The position numbers were made by a program, and so were the translations under genes. This document shows positions 35,410-47,975 of a stretch of DNA of 64,000 nucleotides, piece by piece (within the stretch, counting starts at the first letter, position 1; each line of letters opens with the position of its first letter). This DNA comes from Ammoniphilus oxalaticus (lineage in GTDB: Bacteria > Bacillota > Bacilli > Aneurinibacillales > RAOX-1), in assembly GCF_003609605.1 (NCBI RefSeq), contig NZ_MCHY01000009.1, positions 94,074-158,073 of the forward strand. Direction: 5' to 3'. The notes under the pieces were generated by a model. That model had not been told where the DNA came from. It ran no database searches and was given only the letters and a program-made list of their open reading frames with translations.

Positions 35410-35808
35410 TTAGACACGACGACGTTTTGGTGGACGGCACCCGTTGTGCGGAATAGGAGTCACATCTTTAATCATGTTCACTTCTAATCCAGCAGCTTGC
35501 AGAGAACGGATCGCGGCTTCGCGTCCAGCCCCTGGGCCCTTTACCGTTACTTCTACAGATCTCATACCATGCTCCATTGCTGTTCGAGCCGCTTGCTCTG
35601 CAGCCATTTGCGCAGCAAAAGGCGTGCTTTTACGTGAACCTTTAAAACCTAGTCCACCTGCGCTCGCCCAAGAGACTGTATTGCCATGAGGATCTGTAAT
35701 CGTCACGATCGTGTTATTGAATGTTGATCGAATGTGAGCGACGCCAGCCTCAATGTTTTTTCTGTCACGACGTTTCGTACGGGTTGCAACATTTCTTCTT
35801 TTCGCCAT
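35410..35808 (-). CDS. rpsK: Ribosomal protein S11 (uS11)
   Basis: 132 residues; [19 protein letters not shown] and the C-terminal [14 protein letters not shown] are diagnostic. Follows rpsM by 16 bases. Confidence 0.98.
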   Translation of the reverse strand: MAKRRNVATRTKRRDRKNIEAGVAHIRSTFNNTIVTITDPHGNTVSWASAGGLGFKGSRKSTPFAAQMAAEQAARTAMEHGMRSVEVTVKGPGAGREAAIRSLQAAGLEVNMIKDVTPIPHNGCRPPKRRRV

Positions 35809-35824
35809 CTAATGTTTACCTCCT

Positions 35825-36193
35825 TTACTTCTTCTTATTAGCGATAGAACGACGCGGACCTTTGCGTGTTCTTGCATTCGTCTTTGAGCGTTGTCCACGA
35901 ACAGGCAAACCTCGACGATGACGGATTCCGCGGAAGGATCCAATCTCCATTAAACGCTTAATGTTTAGAGACACTTCACGACGAAGATCCCCTTCAACTT
36001 TAATGTTTTTATCGATATATTCACGAAGTTTATTCACTTCTTCATCTGTCAAATCGCGAACACGCGTATTCTCATTTACTCCAGTATCGGCAAGAATCTT
36101 ATTGGCTGTTGAACGGCCAATTCCAAATATATATGTTAAACCAACTACGACGCGTTTTTCACGCGGCAAGTCAACTCCCGAAATACGGGCCAT
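35825..36193 (-). CDS. rpsM: Ribosomal protein S13 (uS13)
   Basis: 122 residues; [20 protein letters not shown] start, the [17 protein letters not shown] loop and the basic C-terminal tail that reaches the tRNA sites. Confidence 0.98.
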   Translation of the reverse strand: MARISGVDLPREKRVVVGLTYIFGIGRSTANKILADTGVNENTRVRDLTDEEVNKLREYIDKNIKVEGDLRREVSLNIKRLMEIGSFRGIRHRRGLPVRGQRSKTNARTRKGPRRSIANKKK

Positions 36194-36216
36194 GGTGACG
36201 ACACCTCCTCAAAATA

Positions 36217-36345
<129 letters not shown>

Positions 36346-36417
36346 TTACTACTTCTGCATGTCCCGATTTGACCTATGAATATCAGAAGTAAATGCTGTG
36401 ACGCGACTGCGTCTCAT

Positions 36418-36636
36418 TTATTTAAAGCGGTATGTGATCCGTCCTCTTGTTAAATCATACGGAGATAATTCAACCGTCACTTTATCACCCGGTAAGATAC
36501 GGATAAAGTGCATGCGAATCTTCCCAGAAACGTGCGCTAGAATCTCATGCCCATTCTCTAATTCGACTTTAAACATCGCATTGGGTAGCGGCTCAACGAC
36601 CGTACCTTCAACTTCGATTACGTCTTCTTTAGCCAT
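36418..36636 (-). CDS. infA: Translation initiation factor IF-1
   Basis: 72 residues from ATG 36636 (GGAGAGTG upstream), the standard IF-1 length; OB-fold with [20 protein letters not shown] and [17 protein letters not shown] longer frame to 36684 overlaps the KOW gene and is not needed. Confidence 0.97.
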   Translation of the reverse strand: MAKEDVIEVEGTVVEPLPNAMFKVELENGHEILAHVSGKIRMHFIRILPGDKVTVELSPYDLTRGRITYRFK

Positions 36637-36643
36637 AGAGGGC

Positions 36644-36955
36644 TCACTCTCCTTTGCTTTGTACTTCTTCTTGCAGCGATTCAAGAAACTTGTTCATCGC
36701 ATATCTTAACTTGCTATTAGTCACTCTTCCCGATTGAAGTAGACTTTGACGCACCTCTTCTGAGATATAATCCAAAAACTTCAGATGAAGGATGTTTTTC
36801 TTCTTTGGACGATCAAATTTCCGTTTGTCACCATCCGCAATGAGCACAAAACGATCATCCAATTGTTTAATAACAATGGCGTATTTACCTTCTTCTCGTC
36901 CTTTTAAGTTTAAAACGATCTGACCGATAGCGCGTCGCTTCTCGGTATCATTCAC
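36644..36955 (-). CDS. KOW-domain RNA-binding protein (L14e/YbzG-like)
   Basis: 103 residues. The N-terminal half is a KOW-like barrel ([20 protein letters not shown], then [18 protein letters not shown]), like archaeal/eukaryotic L14e. This small protein sits between map and infA in many Bacillales, including B. subtilis ybzG, and its role is unknown. The C-terminal 35 residues look helical and are less typical. Confidence 0.82.
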   Translation of the reverse strand: MNDTEKRRAIGQIVLNLKGREEGKYAIVIKQLDDRFVLIADGDKRKFDRPKKKNILHLKFLDYISEEVRQSLLQSGRVTNSKLRYAMNKFLESLQEEVQSKGE

Positions 36956-36970
36956 TATGGATCACCTACA

Positions 36971-37716
36971 TCAGAGCTTAGTCAAAATTTCACAACCGTC
37001 TTCAGTAATTGCAACAGTATGCTCATAATGAGCGCATAGGGATCGGTCAACTGTAACAACTGTCCAATTATCCTCCAATGTACGAACATAGCGTTCTCCA
37101 GCATTAACCATCGGCTCAATGGCCAAAGCCATTCCGGGTTGCAGTCGAGGTCCTCTGCCTGGAGGTCCGTAATTAGGGATTTGGGGATCTTCATGAAGGT
37201 TCTTTCCAATCCCATGTCCCACGTATTCACGAACGATCGAGTAGCCTTCGGCTTCTACATACGCCTGAATCGCGTGAGAGACATCAGATAACCTTGCCCC
37301 TGGCTTTGCCTGTTCAAGTCCTTTAAACAAAGACTGTTCTGTTACATCCATCAATCGTTTCGCTTCCTCGGAAATTGCGCCAACCGCGTAAGTCCAGGCG
37401 GAGTCACCATGATATCCTTGAAAATCTGCCCCGATATCTAAACTAATGATATCTCCGTCTTCTAACACACGACTCCCAGGAATGCCATGTACAAGCTCCT
37501 CATTCACTGAAGTACAAATGCTACCGGAGAATCCCCCATAACCTTTGAAGGATGGAATAGCATGATGAGATCGAATAAACCGATCTGCAATTTGATCTAA
37601 TTCTTGTGTTGTAATACCCGGACGAATCCACTTTGCTAGTTCTTGATGCGTCAAGGCCACAATCCGCCCAGCCTCGCGCATAATTTCTAGCTCTGCTTTC
37701 GACTTCCTAATGATCA

Positions 37717-37717
<1 letters not shown>
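36971..37717 (-). CDS. map: Type I methionine aminopeptidase
   Basis: 248 residues; metal ligands are in [25 protein letters not shown] and LAIEPMV. Removes N-terminal Met from new proteins. It abuts adk (shared base at 37717). Confidence 0.97.
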
Positions 37718-38391
<674 letters not shown>

Positions 38392-38406
38392 TTACAACCG
38401 TAGTTT

Positions 38407-39696
38407 CTACTTAATAAAACCTTCGTAATGTCGTTTTATAAGTTGACTTTCAATTTGTTTCATCGTATCCAATACTACACCAATTACAATCAACAGAGAA
38501 GTTCCACCGATTTGAACTTGCTGCGGCAGATTGCTTAACGTTGTGAATATAACTGGCATGATCGCGACAGCAGCTAAGAATAGAGCGCCCGCAAAGGTGA
38601 TTCGATTCAGAGTACGAGTAATAAATTGTACGGTTGCCTTACCTGGACGGATACCTGGGATATAACCACCATTATTCCTCATATTGTCCGCTAATTGCAT
38701 AGGGTTTATCTGTACAAATGTATAGAAGAAGGTAAACCCAATAATCAACAATACATAGAAGACCATACCAATAGGAGCTTGATAGTTAAAGTTCTCACTA
38801 ATCCACTGCGCAACCGTGTTATTAGGCATAAAGCCAGCGATTGTTGGCGGGAAGACGACTAGTGAAATTGCAAAGATCACGGGCATAACCCCAGCAGCGT
38901 TCACCTTAAGCGGGATGTGCGTTGACTGACCGCCAGACATCCTGCGTCCAACGACTCGCTTCGCGTATTGAACGGGAATTTTTCGAATCCCTTGTTGTAC
39001 GAATATAACTCCGACTACAATCGCTACAATAACAAGCAAAATTAGCAGAAACTTCACAATGTGCAAGAACAACGCGTCTCCAGCATCAACGAACTCAGCA
39101 GCGTAAATCGCCCGTAATCCATCGGGGATCGCAGCGATAATACCAGCCGAGATGATAATAGAGATTCCATTCCCCACGCCATATTCCGTAATTTGCTCAC
39201 CTAACCACATCAGGAAAGCTGTTCCAGCCGTTAACGTGAGCGCAATAAAAAGATAAGTGGTAACGCTTGGTTTAATCACAAGCCCAGGGACAAGATTGTT
39301 AAATCCAATCGAAAGTCCAAGCGCTTGAATAAATCCTAACCCGACCGTGCCGTATCTCGTTATTTGAGCAATCTTGCGGCGTCCTGCTTCTCCTTCTTTA
39401 GACCACTCTGTGAACTTTGGAACAACATCCATCGATAGTAACTGCATAATAATAGATGCCGTAATATAAGGCATGATTCCCATTGCAAAGATCGAGAATC
39501 TCAATAATGCCCCCCCGGAGAAAGTATTAAAGATACCAAACATGTTGTTATCCCCAAGGTTTTCAAGAACAGAGATATTTATATTCGGGACGGGAACATG
39601 CGCTCCAATCCTAAAGACGACAAGCATCAAGAGGGTGAAAATCACCTTCCGACGCAGGTCGCCTACTTTAAATATATTGGAGATGGTGCTAAACAT
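38407..39696 (-). CDS. secY: Protein translocase subunit SecY
   Basis: 429 residues, ten membrane helices. Recognisable parts: GIMPYITASIIMQLL in helix 2, QITEYGVGNGISIII, and the cytoplasmic loop QQGIRKIPVQYAKRVVGRRM. Start overlaps the rplO stop (TAATG). Confidence 0.98.
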   Translation of the reverse strand: MFSTISNIFKVGDLRRKVIFTLLMLVVFRIGAHVPVPNINISVLENLGDNNMFGIFNTFSGGALLRFSIFAMGIMPYITASIIMQLLSMDVVPKFTEWSKEGEAGRRKIAQITRYGTVGLGFIQALGLSIGFNNLVPGLVIKPSVTTYLFIALTLTAGTAFLMWLGEQITEYGVGNGISIIISAGIIAAIPDGLRAIYAAEFVDAGDALFLHIVKFLLILLVIVAIVVGVIFVQQGIRKIPVQYAKRVVGRRMSGGQSTHIPLKVNAAGVMPVIFAISLVVFPPTIAGFMPNNTVAQWISENFNYQAPIGMVFYVLLIIGFTFFYTFVQINPMQLADNMRNNGGYIPGIRPGKATVQFITRTLNRITFAGALFLAAVAIMPVIFTTLSNLPQQVQIGGTSLLIVIGVVLDTMKQIESQLIKRHYEGFIK

Positions 39697-40136
39697 TAGA
39701 TCACCTCTGTTTTACCGCCGGCAGCTTCAACCTTTTCTACGGCAGATTTGGAGAACTTATTAGCCTTCACAGTTAACGCTACAGCTAATTCTCCGTCGCC
39801 TAGAATTTTAACTCCATCTCTCAAGCTGCTAATTACTCCTGTTTCAAGTAACAATTCTGGAGTTACCTCCGTGTTAGCTTCAAAACGGTTTAATTTATCT
39901 ACATTTACTTCAGCGTATTCAACACGCGTTGGATTCGTAAAGCCACGCTTTGGCAGACGGCGAATCAGTGGGTTTTGACCCCCTTCAAAGCCAGGACGAA
40001 CGCCTCCGCCAGACCTTGCTTTTTGTCCCTTGTGCCCGCGTCCAGAAGTTTTACCCCATCCGGAACTTTGTCCGCGACCTACGCGTTTACGTTCTTTTCG
40101 AGATCCTGCAGCTGGTTTTAGTTCGTGTAGTTTCAT
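39696..40136 (-). CDS. rplO: Ribosomal protein L15 (uL15)
   Basis: 146 residues from ATG 40136, giving [20 protein letters not shown], the family start; a longer frame has 11 extra residues and no support. Gly/Arg-rich N-terminal extension ([20 protein letters not shown]) runs into the 50S core. Confidence 0.97.
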   Translation of the reverse strand: MKLHELKPAAGSRKERKRVGRGQSSGWGKTSGRGHKGQKARSGGGVRPGFEGGQNPLIRRLPKRGFTNPTRVEYAEVNVDKLNRFEANTEVTPELLLETGVISSLRDGVKILGDGELAVALTVKANKFSKSAVEKVEAAGGKTEVI

Positions 40137-40172
40137 CGTCGCACCTCCTCTTACTAGCGTTAAAATCAATCG

Positions 40173-40355
40173 TTAAGCTTGTTCAGTAACCTCAACTAAA
40201 TGCTTAACTTTTTCAACCATTCCGCGAATTGCCGCATTGTCTTGTTGCTCAACAGTCTGGTTCAGCTTACGCAAGCCAAGCGCTTCTACTGTCGCTTTTT
40301 GATCCTTTGGACGGCCGATAACACTTCTCTTGAGGGTGATTTGCAATTTTGCCAT
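40173..40355 (-). CDS. rpmD: Ribosomal protein L30 (uL30)
   Basis: 60 residues; [21 protein letters not shown]-type core (quoted in part: [19 protein letters not shown]), bacterial short form. Confidence 0.97.
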   Translation of the reverse strand: MAKLQITLKRSVIGRPKDQKATVEALGLRKLNQTVEQQDNAAIRGMVEKVKHLVEVTEQA

Positions 40356-40367
40356 GTCTAATCCCTC

Positions 40368-40871
40368 CTATTTCAACAATTCAGCTACAGTTTTACCGCG
40401 TAACTTCGCAACTTGCTCTGCAGTTCTTAAACGGCCTAAACCTTCAATCGTAGCATTTACCACGTTAATTGGATTGTTTGTTCCCAAAGACTTCGATAAT
40501 ACATCACCGACACCCGCTAATTCGAGAACCGCTCGAACCGGTCCTCCAGCGATAACCCCAGTACCTGGCGCAGCTGGCTTGATCAATACATGCCCAGCCC
40601 CGAAACGTCCAGTAACTTGATGCGGTAGTGTCGTTCCTCTAATAGGAACTTTAATTAAATTTTTCTTTGCGTCATCAATGGCTTTGCGAATTGCATCTGG
40701 CACCTCAGAAGCCTTACCTAATCCAGCGCCAACTAATCCATTACGATCGCCAACTACTACAAGCGCGCCAAAGCTAAAACGACGTCCACCCTTAACCACT
40801 TTAGATACACGGTTAATGGCAACAACACGTTCTTCTAGCTCTATGCCGCTAGCGTCTATACGCGTACGCAT
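40368..40871 (-). CDS. rpsE: Ribosomal protein S5 (uS5)
   Basis: 167 residues; double-stranded RNA-binding-like N-terminus ([20 protein letters not shown]) and the [20 protein letters not shown] segment. Normal length. Confidence 0.98.
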   Translation of the reverse strand: MRTRIDASGIELEERVVAINRVSKVVKGGRRFSFGALVVVGDRNGLVGAGLGKASEVPDAIRKAIDDAKKNLIKVPIRGTTLPHQVTGRFGAGHVLIKPAAPGTGVIAGGPVRAVLELAGVGDVLSKSLGTNNPINVVNATIEGLGRLRTAEQVAKLRGKTVAELLK

Positions 40872-40896
40872 AAATTTACCTCCTCTTGAATAGAGA

Positions 40897-41265
40897 TTAG
40901 AATTTCAAACCTGCTTCACGAGCTGCGTCAGCAAGCGCTTTGACACGTCCGTGATAAAGATATCCTCCACGGTCAAAAACAACTTCAGTAAGCCCCTTTT
41001 CAACTGCTCTCTTTGCGACCAATTCTCCGACCTTAGCCGCCGCTTCGGCATTACCGCCATTCTTAATCGAATCTTTCAATTCAGGATCAAGCGTTGAAGC
41101 AGAAACAAGAGTTGATTTGTTGGAGTCATCAATCAATTGGGCGTAAATGTGTTTCGAGGAACGGAACACGTTCAAGCGAGGACGTACAGTTGTACCCGAA
41201 AGCTTGTTACGCACACGAAAATGTCTCTTTTTTCTAACTTTATTTTTATCCGATTTCGTAATCAT
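40897..41265 (-). CDS. rplR: Ribosomal protein L18 (uL18)
   Basis: 122 residues; [20 protein letters not shown] and C-terminal [20 protein letters not shown]. Binds 5S rRNA. Confidence 0.98.
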   Translation of the reverse strand: MITKSDKNKVRKKRHFRVRNKLSGTTVRPRLNVFRSSKHIYAQLIDDSNKSTLVSASTLDPELKDSIKNGGNAEAAAKVGELVAKRAVEKGLTEVVFDRGGYLYHGRVKALADAAREAGLKF

Positions 41266-41314
41266 CAGGTTCGCTCCTTTCTTCGGCTAACAAGCCTTAT
41301 TCCATCTATCGCAA

Positions 41315-41854
41315 CTATCTCTTACCAGTCTTACCTTCCTTACGACGGACGTATTCGCCTTCATAGCGAATCCCTTTGCCCTTATATGGCTCCGGCACAC
41401 GAACAGCGCGGATCTCAGCGGCAACTTGCCCTACACGTTCTTTGTTGATCCCTTTAACTACGATTTTCGTAGCAGCTGGCACTTCAAACTCGATTCCTTC
41501 TTCAGGAACAATTTCAACTGGATGGGACTTACCAACACTCAATGTAAGTTTGTTACCAGACTTCGCAGCGCGGTACCCAACCCCAACCATTTCTAAATTT
41601 TTAACAAATCCGTTCGATACACCTTCAACCATATTCGCAAGCACGCTGCGCGTTGTACCATGTAACGAGCGATGTTCCTTGTTATCAGTTGGACGAGTTA
41701 CATTTAATTCATTGCCTTCAACCGTAATCGCTAAGTCTTTATTGAACTGACGAGCGAGCTGACCTTTAGGTCCTTTTACGGTTATATAGTTGTTATCGTT
41801 CGTATACTCAACCCCATCTGGGATGATGATTGGTTTCTTTCCAATACGAGACAT
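41315..41854 (-). CDS. rplF: Ribosomal protein L6 (uL6)
   Basis: 179 residues; [20 protein letters not shown] start and [20 protein letters not shown] end, two L6 repeats. Confidence 0.98.
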   Translation of the reverse strand: MSRIGKKPIIIPDGVEYTNDNNYITVKGPKGQLARQFNKDLAITVEGNELNVTRPTDNKEHRSLHGTTRSVLANMVEGVSNGFVKNLEMVGVGYRAAKSGNKLTLSVGKSHPVEIVPEEGIEFEVPAATKIVVKGINKERVGQVAAEIRAVRVPEPYKGKGIRYEGEYVRRKEGKTGKR

Positions 41855-41885
41855 CTGCTACACCTCCGTTCTTCTTACGCCTCTA

Positions 41886-42284
41886 TTACCAAACGTATGC
41901 TAATACTTCTCCGCCAGCCTGAGCAGAGCGAGCTTGTTTATCAGTCAGAATTCCATTTGAAGTGGATAAGATCGCCACTCCTAAACCGCCTAACACACGC
42001 GGGACTTCATCTTTCTTCGCATATACACGTAGACCAGGTTTGCTAATTCGCTTTAAACCACTAATTACATGTTCATTTAAAGGACCGTATTTTAAGAAAA
42101 CACGAATAAGTCCTTGTTTGCTATCCTCTATAAACTCAACATCACGCACAAATCCTTCTTCTTTTAAAATCCTTGCAATCTCTTTTTTCACATTGGATGC
42201 AGGAATCTCAACTTTCTCGTGACGCGCCATATTGGCATTTCGGATACGAGTTAGCATATCTGCAATCGGATCTGTCATCGTCAT
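41886..42284 (-). CDS. rpsH: Ribosomal protein S8 (uS8)
   Basis: 132 residues; [20 protein letters not shown] and C-terminal [20 protein letters not shown]. Confidence 0.98.
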   Translation of the reverse strand: MTMTDPIADMLTRIRNANMARHEKVEIPASNVKKEIARILKEEGFVRDVEFIEDSKQGLIRVFLKYGPLNEHVISGLKRISKPGLRVYAKKDEVPRVLGGLGVAILSTSNGILTDKQARSAQAGGEVLAYVW

Positions 42285-42314
42285 AGTATAGAACCTCCTT
42301 CCCTCACTCGGGTA

Positions 42315-42500
42315 TTACCAGCTTGCTTTTCTAACTCCAGGAATCTGACCTTTATAGGCTAATTCACGGAAGCAAATACGGCAAAGTTTGAACTTACGTA
42401 AAACAGAATGCGGTCGACCGCATCGTTCGCAACGCGTATAAGCGCGAACACTATATTTCGGCGTTCTTCGTTGCTTTGCAATCATTGATTTTTTCGCCAC
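42315..42500 (-). CDS. rpsN: Ribosomal protein S14, zinc form (uS14)
   Basis: 61 residues, type Z: C-x2-C (TRCERCGR) and C-x2-C (LCRICFRE) bind zinc. This is the normal housekeeping form. Confidence 0.98.
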   Translation of the reverse strand: MAKKSMIAKQRRTPKYSVRAYTRCERCGRPHSVLRKFKLCRICFRELAYKGQIPGVRKASW

Positions 42501-42531
42501 TACTTTCCCTCCTTACTGATGTAATTGGGAC

Positions 42532-43074
42532 CTATTTTCTAAAAGGCATGCCAAGTTGCGTCAATAATTCACGAGCTTCTTCATCCGTGTTTGCAGTTGT
42601 TACAAAAACAACATCCATTCCACGAACCTTATCAATTTGATCATAGTCAATCTCTGGGAAGATAAGTTGCTCTCTAACCCCTAACGTGTAATTTCCACGT
42701 CCATCAAATGCTTTATCTGAAATACCACGGAAGTCACGAACACGCGGTAAAGATACATTAAATAATTTGTCCATGAAGTGATACATGCGCTCTCCGCGAA
42801 GTGTAACCTTTGCGCCTAGCGGCATTCCTTCACGCAGACGGAATCCAGCGATTGACTTTTTCGCGCGAGTTATAATCGGCTTTTGTCCGGAGATCGCAGT
42901 TAAGTCCGCAACCGCTCCGTCCAACGCTTTTGCATTCGCTACAGCTTCACCGACACCCATATTAATAACGATTTTATCTACTTTAGGCGCCTGCATCACC
43001 GACTTGTAGCTAAATTTGTTAACTAAGCTCGGCACGATTTCATCTTTATATTTTGCATGTAATCTATTTGCCAT
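42532..43074 (-). CDS. rplE: Ribosomal protein L5 (uL5)
   Basis: 180 residues; [20 protein letters not shown] and the P-site loop [15 protein letters not shown]-like stretch (here [20 protein letters not shown]). Binds 5S rRNA. Confidence 0.98.
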   Translation of the reverse strand: MANRLHAKYKDEIVPSLVNKFSYKSVMQAPKVDKIVINMGVGEAVANAKALDGAVADLTAISGQKPIITRAKKSIAGFRLREGMPLGAKVTLRGERMYHFMDKLFNVSLPRVRDFRGISDKAFDGRGNYTLGVREQLIFPEIDYDQIDKVRGMDVVFVTTANTDEEARELLTQLGMPFRK

Positions 43075-43097
43075 TGGTTGGCCCTCCTTTCACCTGA

Positions 43098-43424
43098 CTA
43101 CTTATCAATAACTTCGCCAGATTTTTTAGCATATCGAACTTTATTACCGTTTTCTAAGATCTTATGGCCAATACGTGTTGGTTCACCAGATTTAGGATCA
43201 ACGATCATTACGTTTGAAGCGTGAATTGGAGCCTCTTGCGTGATGATCCCGCCTTGAGGATTAACTGGAGTCGGCTTAGAGTGTTTCTTCACCATGTTAA
43301 TTCCTTCAACAAGAACGCGGTTTTCTTTTGGGAAGGCCGCTAGAATTCGTCCTTTTTTCCCTTTATCTTTCCCAGTGATAACCACCACTGAATCACCTGT
43401 TTTTACATGTAACTTTTGAGCCAT
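43098..43424 (-). CDS. rplX: Ribosomal protein L24 (uL24)
   Basis: 108 residues; KOW motif [20 protein letters not shown] and [20 protein letters not shown]. Confidence 0.98.
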   Translation of the reverse strand: MAQKLHVKTGDSVVVITGKDKGKKGRILAAFPKENRVLVEGINMVKKHSKPTPVNPQGGIITQEAPIHASNVMIVDPKSGEPTRIGHKILENGNKVRYAKKSGEVIDK

Positions 43425-43469
43425 GAGAGCACCTCCTTGTCCACAAGCTTGTATAAGCTTAAATCAATA

Positions 43470-43838
43470 TTATAGAACTTCAGGGGCAAGAGATATGATC
43501 TTCATGAAATCCTTATCACGAAGCTCACGAGCAACCGGCCCGAAAATACGCGTGCCGCGTGGAGACTTATCATCTCTTACGATCACTGCGGCGTTCTGAT
43601 CAAACTTAATATAAGAACCATCCGTTCGACGAGCTCCTGTTTTCGTTCTTACGATAACCGCTCTTACGATATCACCTTTTTTGACAACGCCACCTGGCGT
43701 AGCGGATTTTACAGAACAGACAATGATATCTCCAATATTAGCGAACTTACGACCGCTTCCACCTAATACTTTAATACACATTAATTCTCTCGCGCCTGAG
43801 TTATCTGCAACCCCAATACGGCTTTGAGTTTGAATCAT
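43470..43838 (-). CDS. rplN: Ribosomal protein L14 (uL14)
   Basis: 122 residues; [20 protein letters not shown] start and [20 protein letters not shown] end. Confidence 0.98.
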   Translation of the reverse strand: MIQTQSRIGVADNSGARELMCIKVLGGSGRKFANIGDIIVCSVKSATPGGVVKKGDIVRAVIVRTKTGARRTDGSYIKFDQNAAVIVRDDKSPRGTRIFGPVARELRDKDFMKIISLAPEVL

Positions 43839-43880
43839 TCGTATTCCCTCCTTTCGGACTTCAATTAATCCGAACGCTAT

Positions 43881-44141
43881 CTAAATAATAACCGCTTCTT
43901 CTAAAACCTCTACTAGTCGGAAGTATTTGTCCTTGGAAAGAGGACGTGTCTCCATGATTAAAACCTTATCGCCAATTTTCGCTTGGTTATTTTCATCATG
44001 GGCTTTGTACTTCTTAGAATATCTAACGCGCTTCCCATATAGTGGGTGGTTTTTGTAAGTCTCAACCAAAACGACAATTGTCTTTTCCATCTTATCGCTG
44101 ACGACTTTACCCACATAGGATTTTCTGTTATTGCGATCCAC
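43881..44141 (-). CDS. rpsQ: Ribosomal protein S17 (uS17)
   Basis: 86 residues; [20 protein letters not shown] and the [22 protein letters not shown]-fold core. Confidence 0.98.
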   Translation of the reverse strand: MDRNNRKSYVGKVVSDKMEKTIVVLVETYKNHPLYGKRVRYSKKYKAHDENNQAKIGDKVLIMETRPLSKDKYFRLVEVLEEAVII

Positions 44142-44158
44142 TTTGCAGTCCTCCTCTC

Positions 44159-44362
44159 TTAATCAACTAATATTCCCAATTCACGCTCACGAAGCACAGT
44201 CTTTGCTTTTGCAATGGACTTGCGAACACGCTGAATTGTCGATGGATTATCCAGTTGTCCTGTTGCCAATTGGAAGCGGAGGTTGAAAAGCTCTTCTTTT
44301 AAAGAAGCGATCTTTTGCTCAATTTCTGCAGTGGTTAGATTGCGATATTCTTTAGCTTTCAT
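44159..44362 (-). CDS. rpmC: Ribosomal protein L29 (uL29)
   Basis: 67 residues from ATG 44362 ([13 protein letters not shown]), overlapping the end of rplP by 11 bases; [20 protein letters not shown] is the family core. Confidence 0.97.
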   Translation of the reverse strand: MKAKEYRNLTTAEIEQKIASLKEELFNLRFQLATGQLDNPSTIQRVRKSIAKAKTVLRERELGILVD

Positions 44363-44786
44363 TTGCTTCACCACCCACTTCTTCACGTTTTACAAACTTT
44401 GTTTTAATCGGTAGCTTATGCGCTGCAAGACGCATCGCTTCACGAGCAGTTTCTTCTGGCACACCCGCCAGTTCAAACAAAACTTTCCCAGGCTTTACAA
44501 TTGCAACCCACTTCTCAACCGAACCTTTACCGCTTCCCATACGAACTTCTAATGGTTTTTGCGTTACAGGCTTATCAGGGAAAATTTTAATCCACACTTT
44601 ACCGCCACGACGAATGTAGCGTGTCATCGCAATACGAGCAGCTTCAATTTGACGGTTTGTAATACGAGATGTTTCTAACGCTTGTAGACCGTATTCGCCA
44701 AAAGATACTTCCGTACCGCCTTTTGCAATCCCTTTGAAACTTCCTTTATGTTGTTTACGATGCTTTACACGTCTAGGGATCAACAT
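44352..44786 (-). CDS. rplP: Ribosomal protein L16 (uL16)
   Basis: 144 residues; [20 protein letters not shown] start and the [20 protein letters not shown] loop near the peptidyl-transferase centre. Confidence 0.98.
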   Translation of the reverse strand: MLIPRRVKHRKQHKGSFKGIAKGGTEVSFGEYGLQALETSRITNRQIEAARIAMTRYIRRGGKVWIKIFPDKPVTQKPLEVRMGSGKGSVEKWVAIVKPGKVLFELAGVPEETAREAMRLAAHKLPIKTKFVKREEVGGEANES

Positions 44787-44788
44787 GA

Positions 44789-45454
44789 TTATCTGCCTCC
44801 TTCCTCAGCGTCTCTGTTCGCTTTTGTAGGAAGCACTTCACCGCGATAGATCCAAACTTTCACACCGATAATTCCATATGTCGTGTGAGCTTCGGCAGTT
44901 CCATAATCAATGTCCGCGCGAAGTGTGTGTAATGGAACTGTTCCTTCACTGTAGCCTTCCGAACGTGCGATATCAGCCCCGCCAAGACGTCCGCTAACTA
45001 GCGTTTTAATACCTAATGCGCCAGCTCTCATTGTTCTTTGCAATGTTTGCCTTTGGGCGCGACGGAAAGAAATACGATTTTCTAATTGTCTTGCAATGTT
45101 TTGGGCAACAAGCGTTGCGTTTAAATCCGCGTTCTTCACTTCAGTAATATTGATGTGAACGCGCTTGCCTGTCATTTCCGCAAGCTTTCTGCGAAGCGCT
45201 TCAACTTCTGAACCGCCTTTACCAATCACCATACCCGGCTTTGCTGTATGGATATTAACATTTAATCGGTTAGCTGCGCGCTCAATTTCGATCGATGCCA
45301 CTGCAGCATCTTTTAATCGATCTTCTAAGTAGTCACGAACTCTAATGTCCTCATGTAACAGATCTGCGTATTCTTTATCGTTCGCGAACCATCTGGATTC
45401 CCAGTCACGAATAATTCCAACGCGCAAACCCGTCGGGTTTACTTTTTGACCCAT
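44789..45454 (-). CDS. rpsC: Ribosomal protein S3 (uS3)
   Basis: 221 residues; [22 protein letters not shown] motif [17 protein letters not shown] and C-terminal [13 protein letters not shown]. Part of the mRNA entry channel. Confidence 0.98.
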   Translation of the reverse strand: MGQKVNPTGLRVGIIRDWESRWFANDKEYADLLHEDIRVRDYLEDRLKDAAVASIEIERAANRLNVNIHTAKPGMVIGKGGSEVEALRRKLAEMTGKRVHINITEVKNADLNATLVAQNIARQLENRISFRRAQRQTLQRTMRAGALGIKTLVSGRLGGADIARSEGYSEGTVPLHTLRADIDYGTAEAHTTYGIIGVKVWIYRGEVLPTKANRDAEEGGR

Positions 45455-45466
45455 ACTTATCCCTCC

Positions 45467-45799
45467 TTATTTCTCAGTTACAACCACTGTTATATGACTC
45501 GTACGCTTGTTGATTCGACTTGCGCGTCCCATCGCCCGAGGTCGGAAACGCTTCAGTGTTGGTCCTTCATCTACAAACACTTGACTAACAACCAGACCAT
45601 TAGGATCTAACTCATAGTTGTGCTCTGCATTTGCGATAGCGGATTTCAATACTTTTTCGATAACAGGCGAAGCTGCCTTATGAGTGTGGGCTAAAATCGC
45701 AATTGCCTCACCCACTTGCTTTCCTCTAATTAAGTCTACAACAAGGCGAACCTTACGAGGAGCGATGCGCACTTGTCTTGCAATAGCTTTCGCTTCCAT
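45467..45799 (-). CDS. rplV: Ribosomal protein L22 (uL22)
   Basis: 110 residues; [19 protein letters not shown] and the tunnel-loop region [20 protein letters not shown]. Confidence 0.98.
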   Translation of the reverse strand: MEAKAIARQVRIAPRKVRLVVDLIRGKQVGEAIAILAHTHKAASPVIEKVLKSAIANAEHNYELDPNGLVVSQVFVDEGPTLKRFRPRAMGRASRINKRTSHITVVVTEK

Positions 45800-45837
45800 A
45801 GCTAAACCTCCTCTCTTACATTACGAACTAAGCGACA

Positions 45838-46119
45838 TTAGCGCTTTCTTGTTTTCTTCTCATCAAAATCATGTCCACGATATGTGCGTGTCGGGGCAAA
45901 TTCACCCAATTTATGTCCCACCATATCTTCCGTTACGTATACAGGAACGTGTTTACGCCCGTCGTATACCGCAAAAGTGTGTCCTACAAAATCAGGGAAA
46001 ATCGTTGAGCGACGAGACCAAGTCTTAATTACCCTCTTACTTTTGTTCTCATTTTGCTCAACTACCTTCGCCATCAGATGGTCGTCTACAAAAGGTCCTT
46101 TTTTAACGCTGCGTCCCAT
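45838..46119 (-). CDS. rpsS: Ribosomal protein S19 (uS19)
   Basis: 93 residues from ATG 46119 ([19 protein letters not shown]) with GGGAGG upstream; the longer frame to 46170 is not needed. [20 protein letters not shown] is the core. Confidence 0.98.
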   Translation of the reverse strand: MGRSVKKGPFVDDHLMAKVVEQNENKSKRVIKTWSRRSTIFPDFVGHTFAVYDGRKHVPVYVTEDMVGHKLGEFAPTRTYRGHDFDEKKTRKR

Positions 46120-46176
46120 TGATAAACCTCCCTTCGCGACATATGTACGGTCCTCGCGAACCGTACCCATATCACA

Positions 46177-47010
46177 TTATTTTTTCTTACGGCTTCGAAC
46201 AATATATTTAGATGATTCCTTCTTCTTGTTACGTGTTTTAACACCAAGCGTAGGCTTACCCCAAGGTGACATCGGAGATTTCCGTCCGATTGGAGCGCGT
46301 CCTTCACCACCACCATGCGGGTGATCAACTGGGTTCATAGAAGAACCGCGCTCTGCAGGTCTCTTGCCTAACCAGCGTGAACGACCCGCTTTACCAACAG
46401 TAATCAATTCATGATCGCCGTTTCCAACGGAGCCAATCGTCGCTCTACACTCTTGACGAATTTGACGAATTTCACCAGACGTCAAACGAATCAATGCATA
46501 GTCTCCATCACGTCCAAGTAATTGAGCAGAAGCTCCTGCTGAACGAACCATTTGTCCGCCTTTTCCAGCTTTCATTTCAATGTTATGAATCGTAGTACCA
46601 ACTGGTATGTTCGCTAAAGGAAGCGCGTTACCCACTTTGATATCAGCATTGACGCCTGATTCAATCACATCCCCAACTTTTAGACCTGCTGGAGCAATAA
46701 TATAACGCTTTTCTCCATCTGCATAATGGATTAAAGCAATGTTTGCGGTACGATTTGGATCGTATTCAATCGTGGCAACTCGGCCTGGAATGCCATCTTT
46801 TGTCCGCTTAAAATCGATAATACGGTATTGACGCTTGTGTCCACCGCCATGATGGCGAACTGTCATCTTACCCTGGTTGTTTCGACCCGCCTTTTTAGTC
46901 AATGGCGCTAGAAGAGACTTTTCCGGTTGATCGGTTGTAATCTCCGTAAACGCGGATACGCTCATTTGACGACGGCCTGGTGAGGTCGGTTTATACTTTT
47001 TTACCGCCAT
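46177..47010 (-). CDS. rplB: Ribosomal protein L2 (uL2)
   Basis: 277 residues; [20 protein letters not shown] near the start and [20 protein letters not shown], containing the His essential near the peptidyl-transferase centre. Confidence 0.98.
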   Translation of the reverse strand: MAVKKYKPTSPGRRQMSVSAFTEITTDQPEKSLLAPLTKKAGRNNQGKMTVRHHGGGHKRQYRIIDFKRTKDGIPGRVATIEYDPNRTANIALIHYADGEKRYIIAPAGLKVGDVIESGVNADIKVGNALPLANIPVGTTIHNIEMKAGKGGQMVRSAGASAQLLGRDGDYALIRLTSGEIRQIRQECRATIGSVGNGDHELITVGKAGRSRWLGKRPAERGSSMNPVDHPHGGGEGRAPIGRKSPMSPWGKPTLGVKTRNKKKESSKYIVRSRKKK

Positions 47011-47041
47011 TTATATTCCCTCCTTCTTTAAAACGTAAGGA

Positions 47042-47332
47042 CTATACGCCTTCAAAAAACTCTAACGGTTTGCTGTCGGATGTCAGCTTCACGATCGCTT
47101 TCTTCCAATCCTTCCGCTTACCCATATAACGCCCCATACGCTTCGGCTTACCTTTCACGTTCAGCGTATTCACAGAAGCAACCTTCACATCAAAAATAGA
47201 TTCTACTGCTTGCTTTATCTCTGCTTTGTTTGTCTTTGGCGCTACTTCAAAAACGTATTTATTTTCTTCCATCATCTCTGTGCTTCGTTCAGTAATAATT
47301 GGGCGCAGGATAACATCACGAAGGTCTTTCAT
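47042..47332 (-). CDS. rplW: Ribosomal protein L23 (uL23)
   Basis: 96 residues; [20 protein letters not shown] and [20 protein letters not shown]. Docking site at the tunnel exit. Its start shares a base with the rplD stop. Confidence 0.98.
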   Translation of the reverse strand: MKDLRDVILRPIITERSTEMMEENKYVFEVAPKTNKAEIKQAVESIFDVKVASVNTLNVKGKPKRMGRYMGKRKDWKKAIVKLTSDSKPLEFFEGV

Positions 47333-47955
47333 TATCCAAGCACCTCCTCTACTTTAGCTACCGCGTCTTTCGTGATAACTAGTTTATCATGCTTGATTAG
47401 GTCTAACACGTTAATTCCCTCGGCTGTAACAAACTTCACACCTGGAATGTTTCGCGCGGACTTCACTACATTTTCTTCATAACTATCTGTTACGACAAGT
47501 GTTTTTTGATTTAGGTTCAATCCTTTTAGGACTTGAACCATTTCTTTAGTTTTTGGCTCGTCGAACTGCAAACCCTCAAGAACAAGCAATTCATTACTTT
47601 GTACTTTTGAAGATAAGGCAGACTTTAACGCTAAACGACGAACTTTCTTTGGAAGCTTGTACGCGTAACTGCGTGGAGTAGGTCCAAAAACAACACCTCC
47701 GCCAACCCATTGAGGGGATCGAATACTTCCGTGACGAGCGCGTCCTGTTCCTTTTTGTCTCCAAGGCTTACGACCGCCTCCGCGAACTTCAGATCGCACT
47801 TTCGTATCATGTGTACCTTGACGCAATGACGCTTGTTGCATCACAATCGCGTCATGAAGCACGTTTTGGTTAGGCTCAATACCGAAGATAGCTTCCGCCA
47901 ACTCGATTTCGCCCACTTGCGCTCCGCTTTGATTATATAGAGCTACTTTTGGCAT
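47332..47955 (-). CDS. rplD: Ribosomal protein L4 (uL4)
   Basis: 207 residues; [20 protein letters not shown] is the tunnel loop. In other bacteria L4 can repress the S10 operon. Confidence 0.98.
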   Translation of the reverse strand: MPKVALYNQSGAQVGEIELAEAIFGIEPNQNVLHDAIVMQQASLRQGTHDTKVRSEVRGGGRKPWRQKGTGRARHGSIRSPQWVGGGVVFGPTPRSYAYKLPKKVRRLALKSALSSKVQSNELLVLEGLQFDEPKTKEMVQVLKGLNLNQKTLVVTDSYEENVVKSARNIPGVKFVTAEGINVLDLIKHDKLVITKDAVAKVEEVLG

Positions 47956-47975
47956 AGCAAATCCTCCTTTCCGAA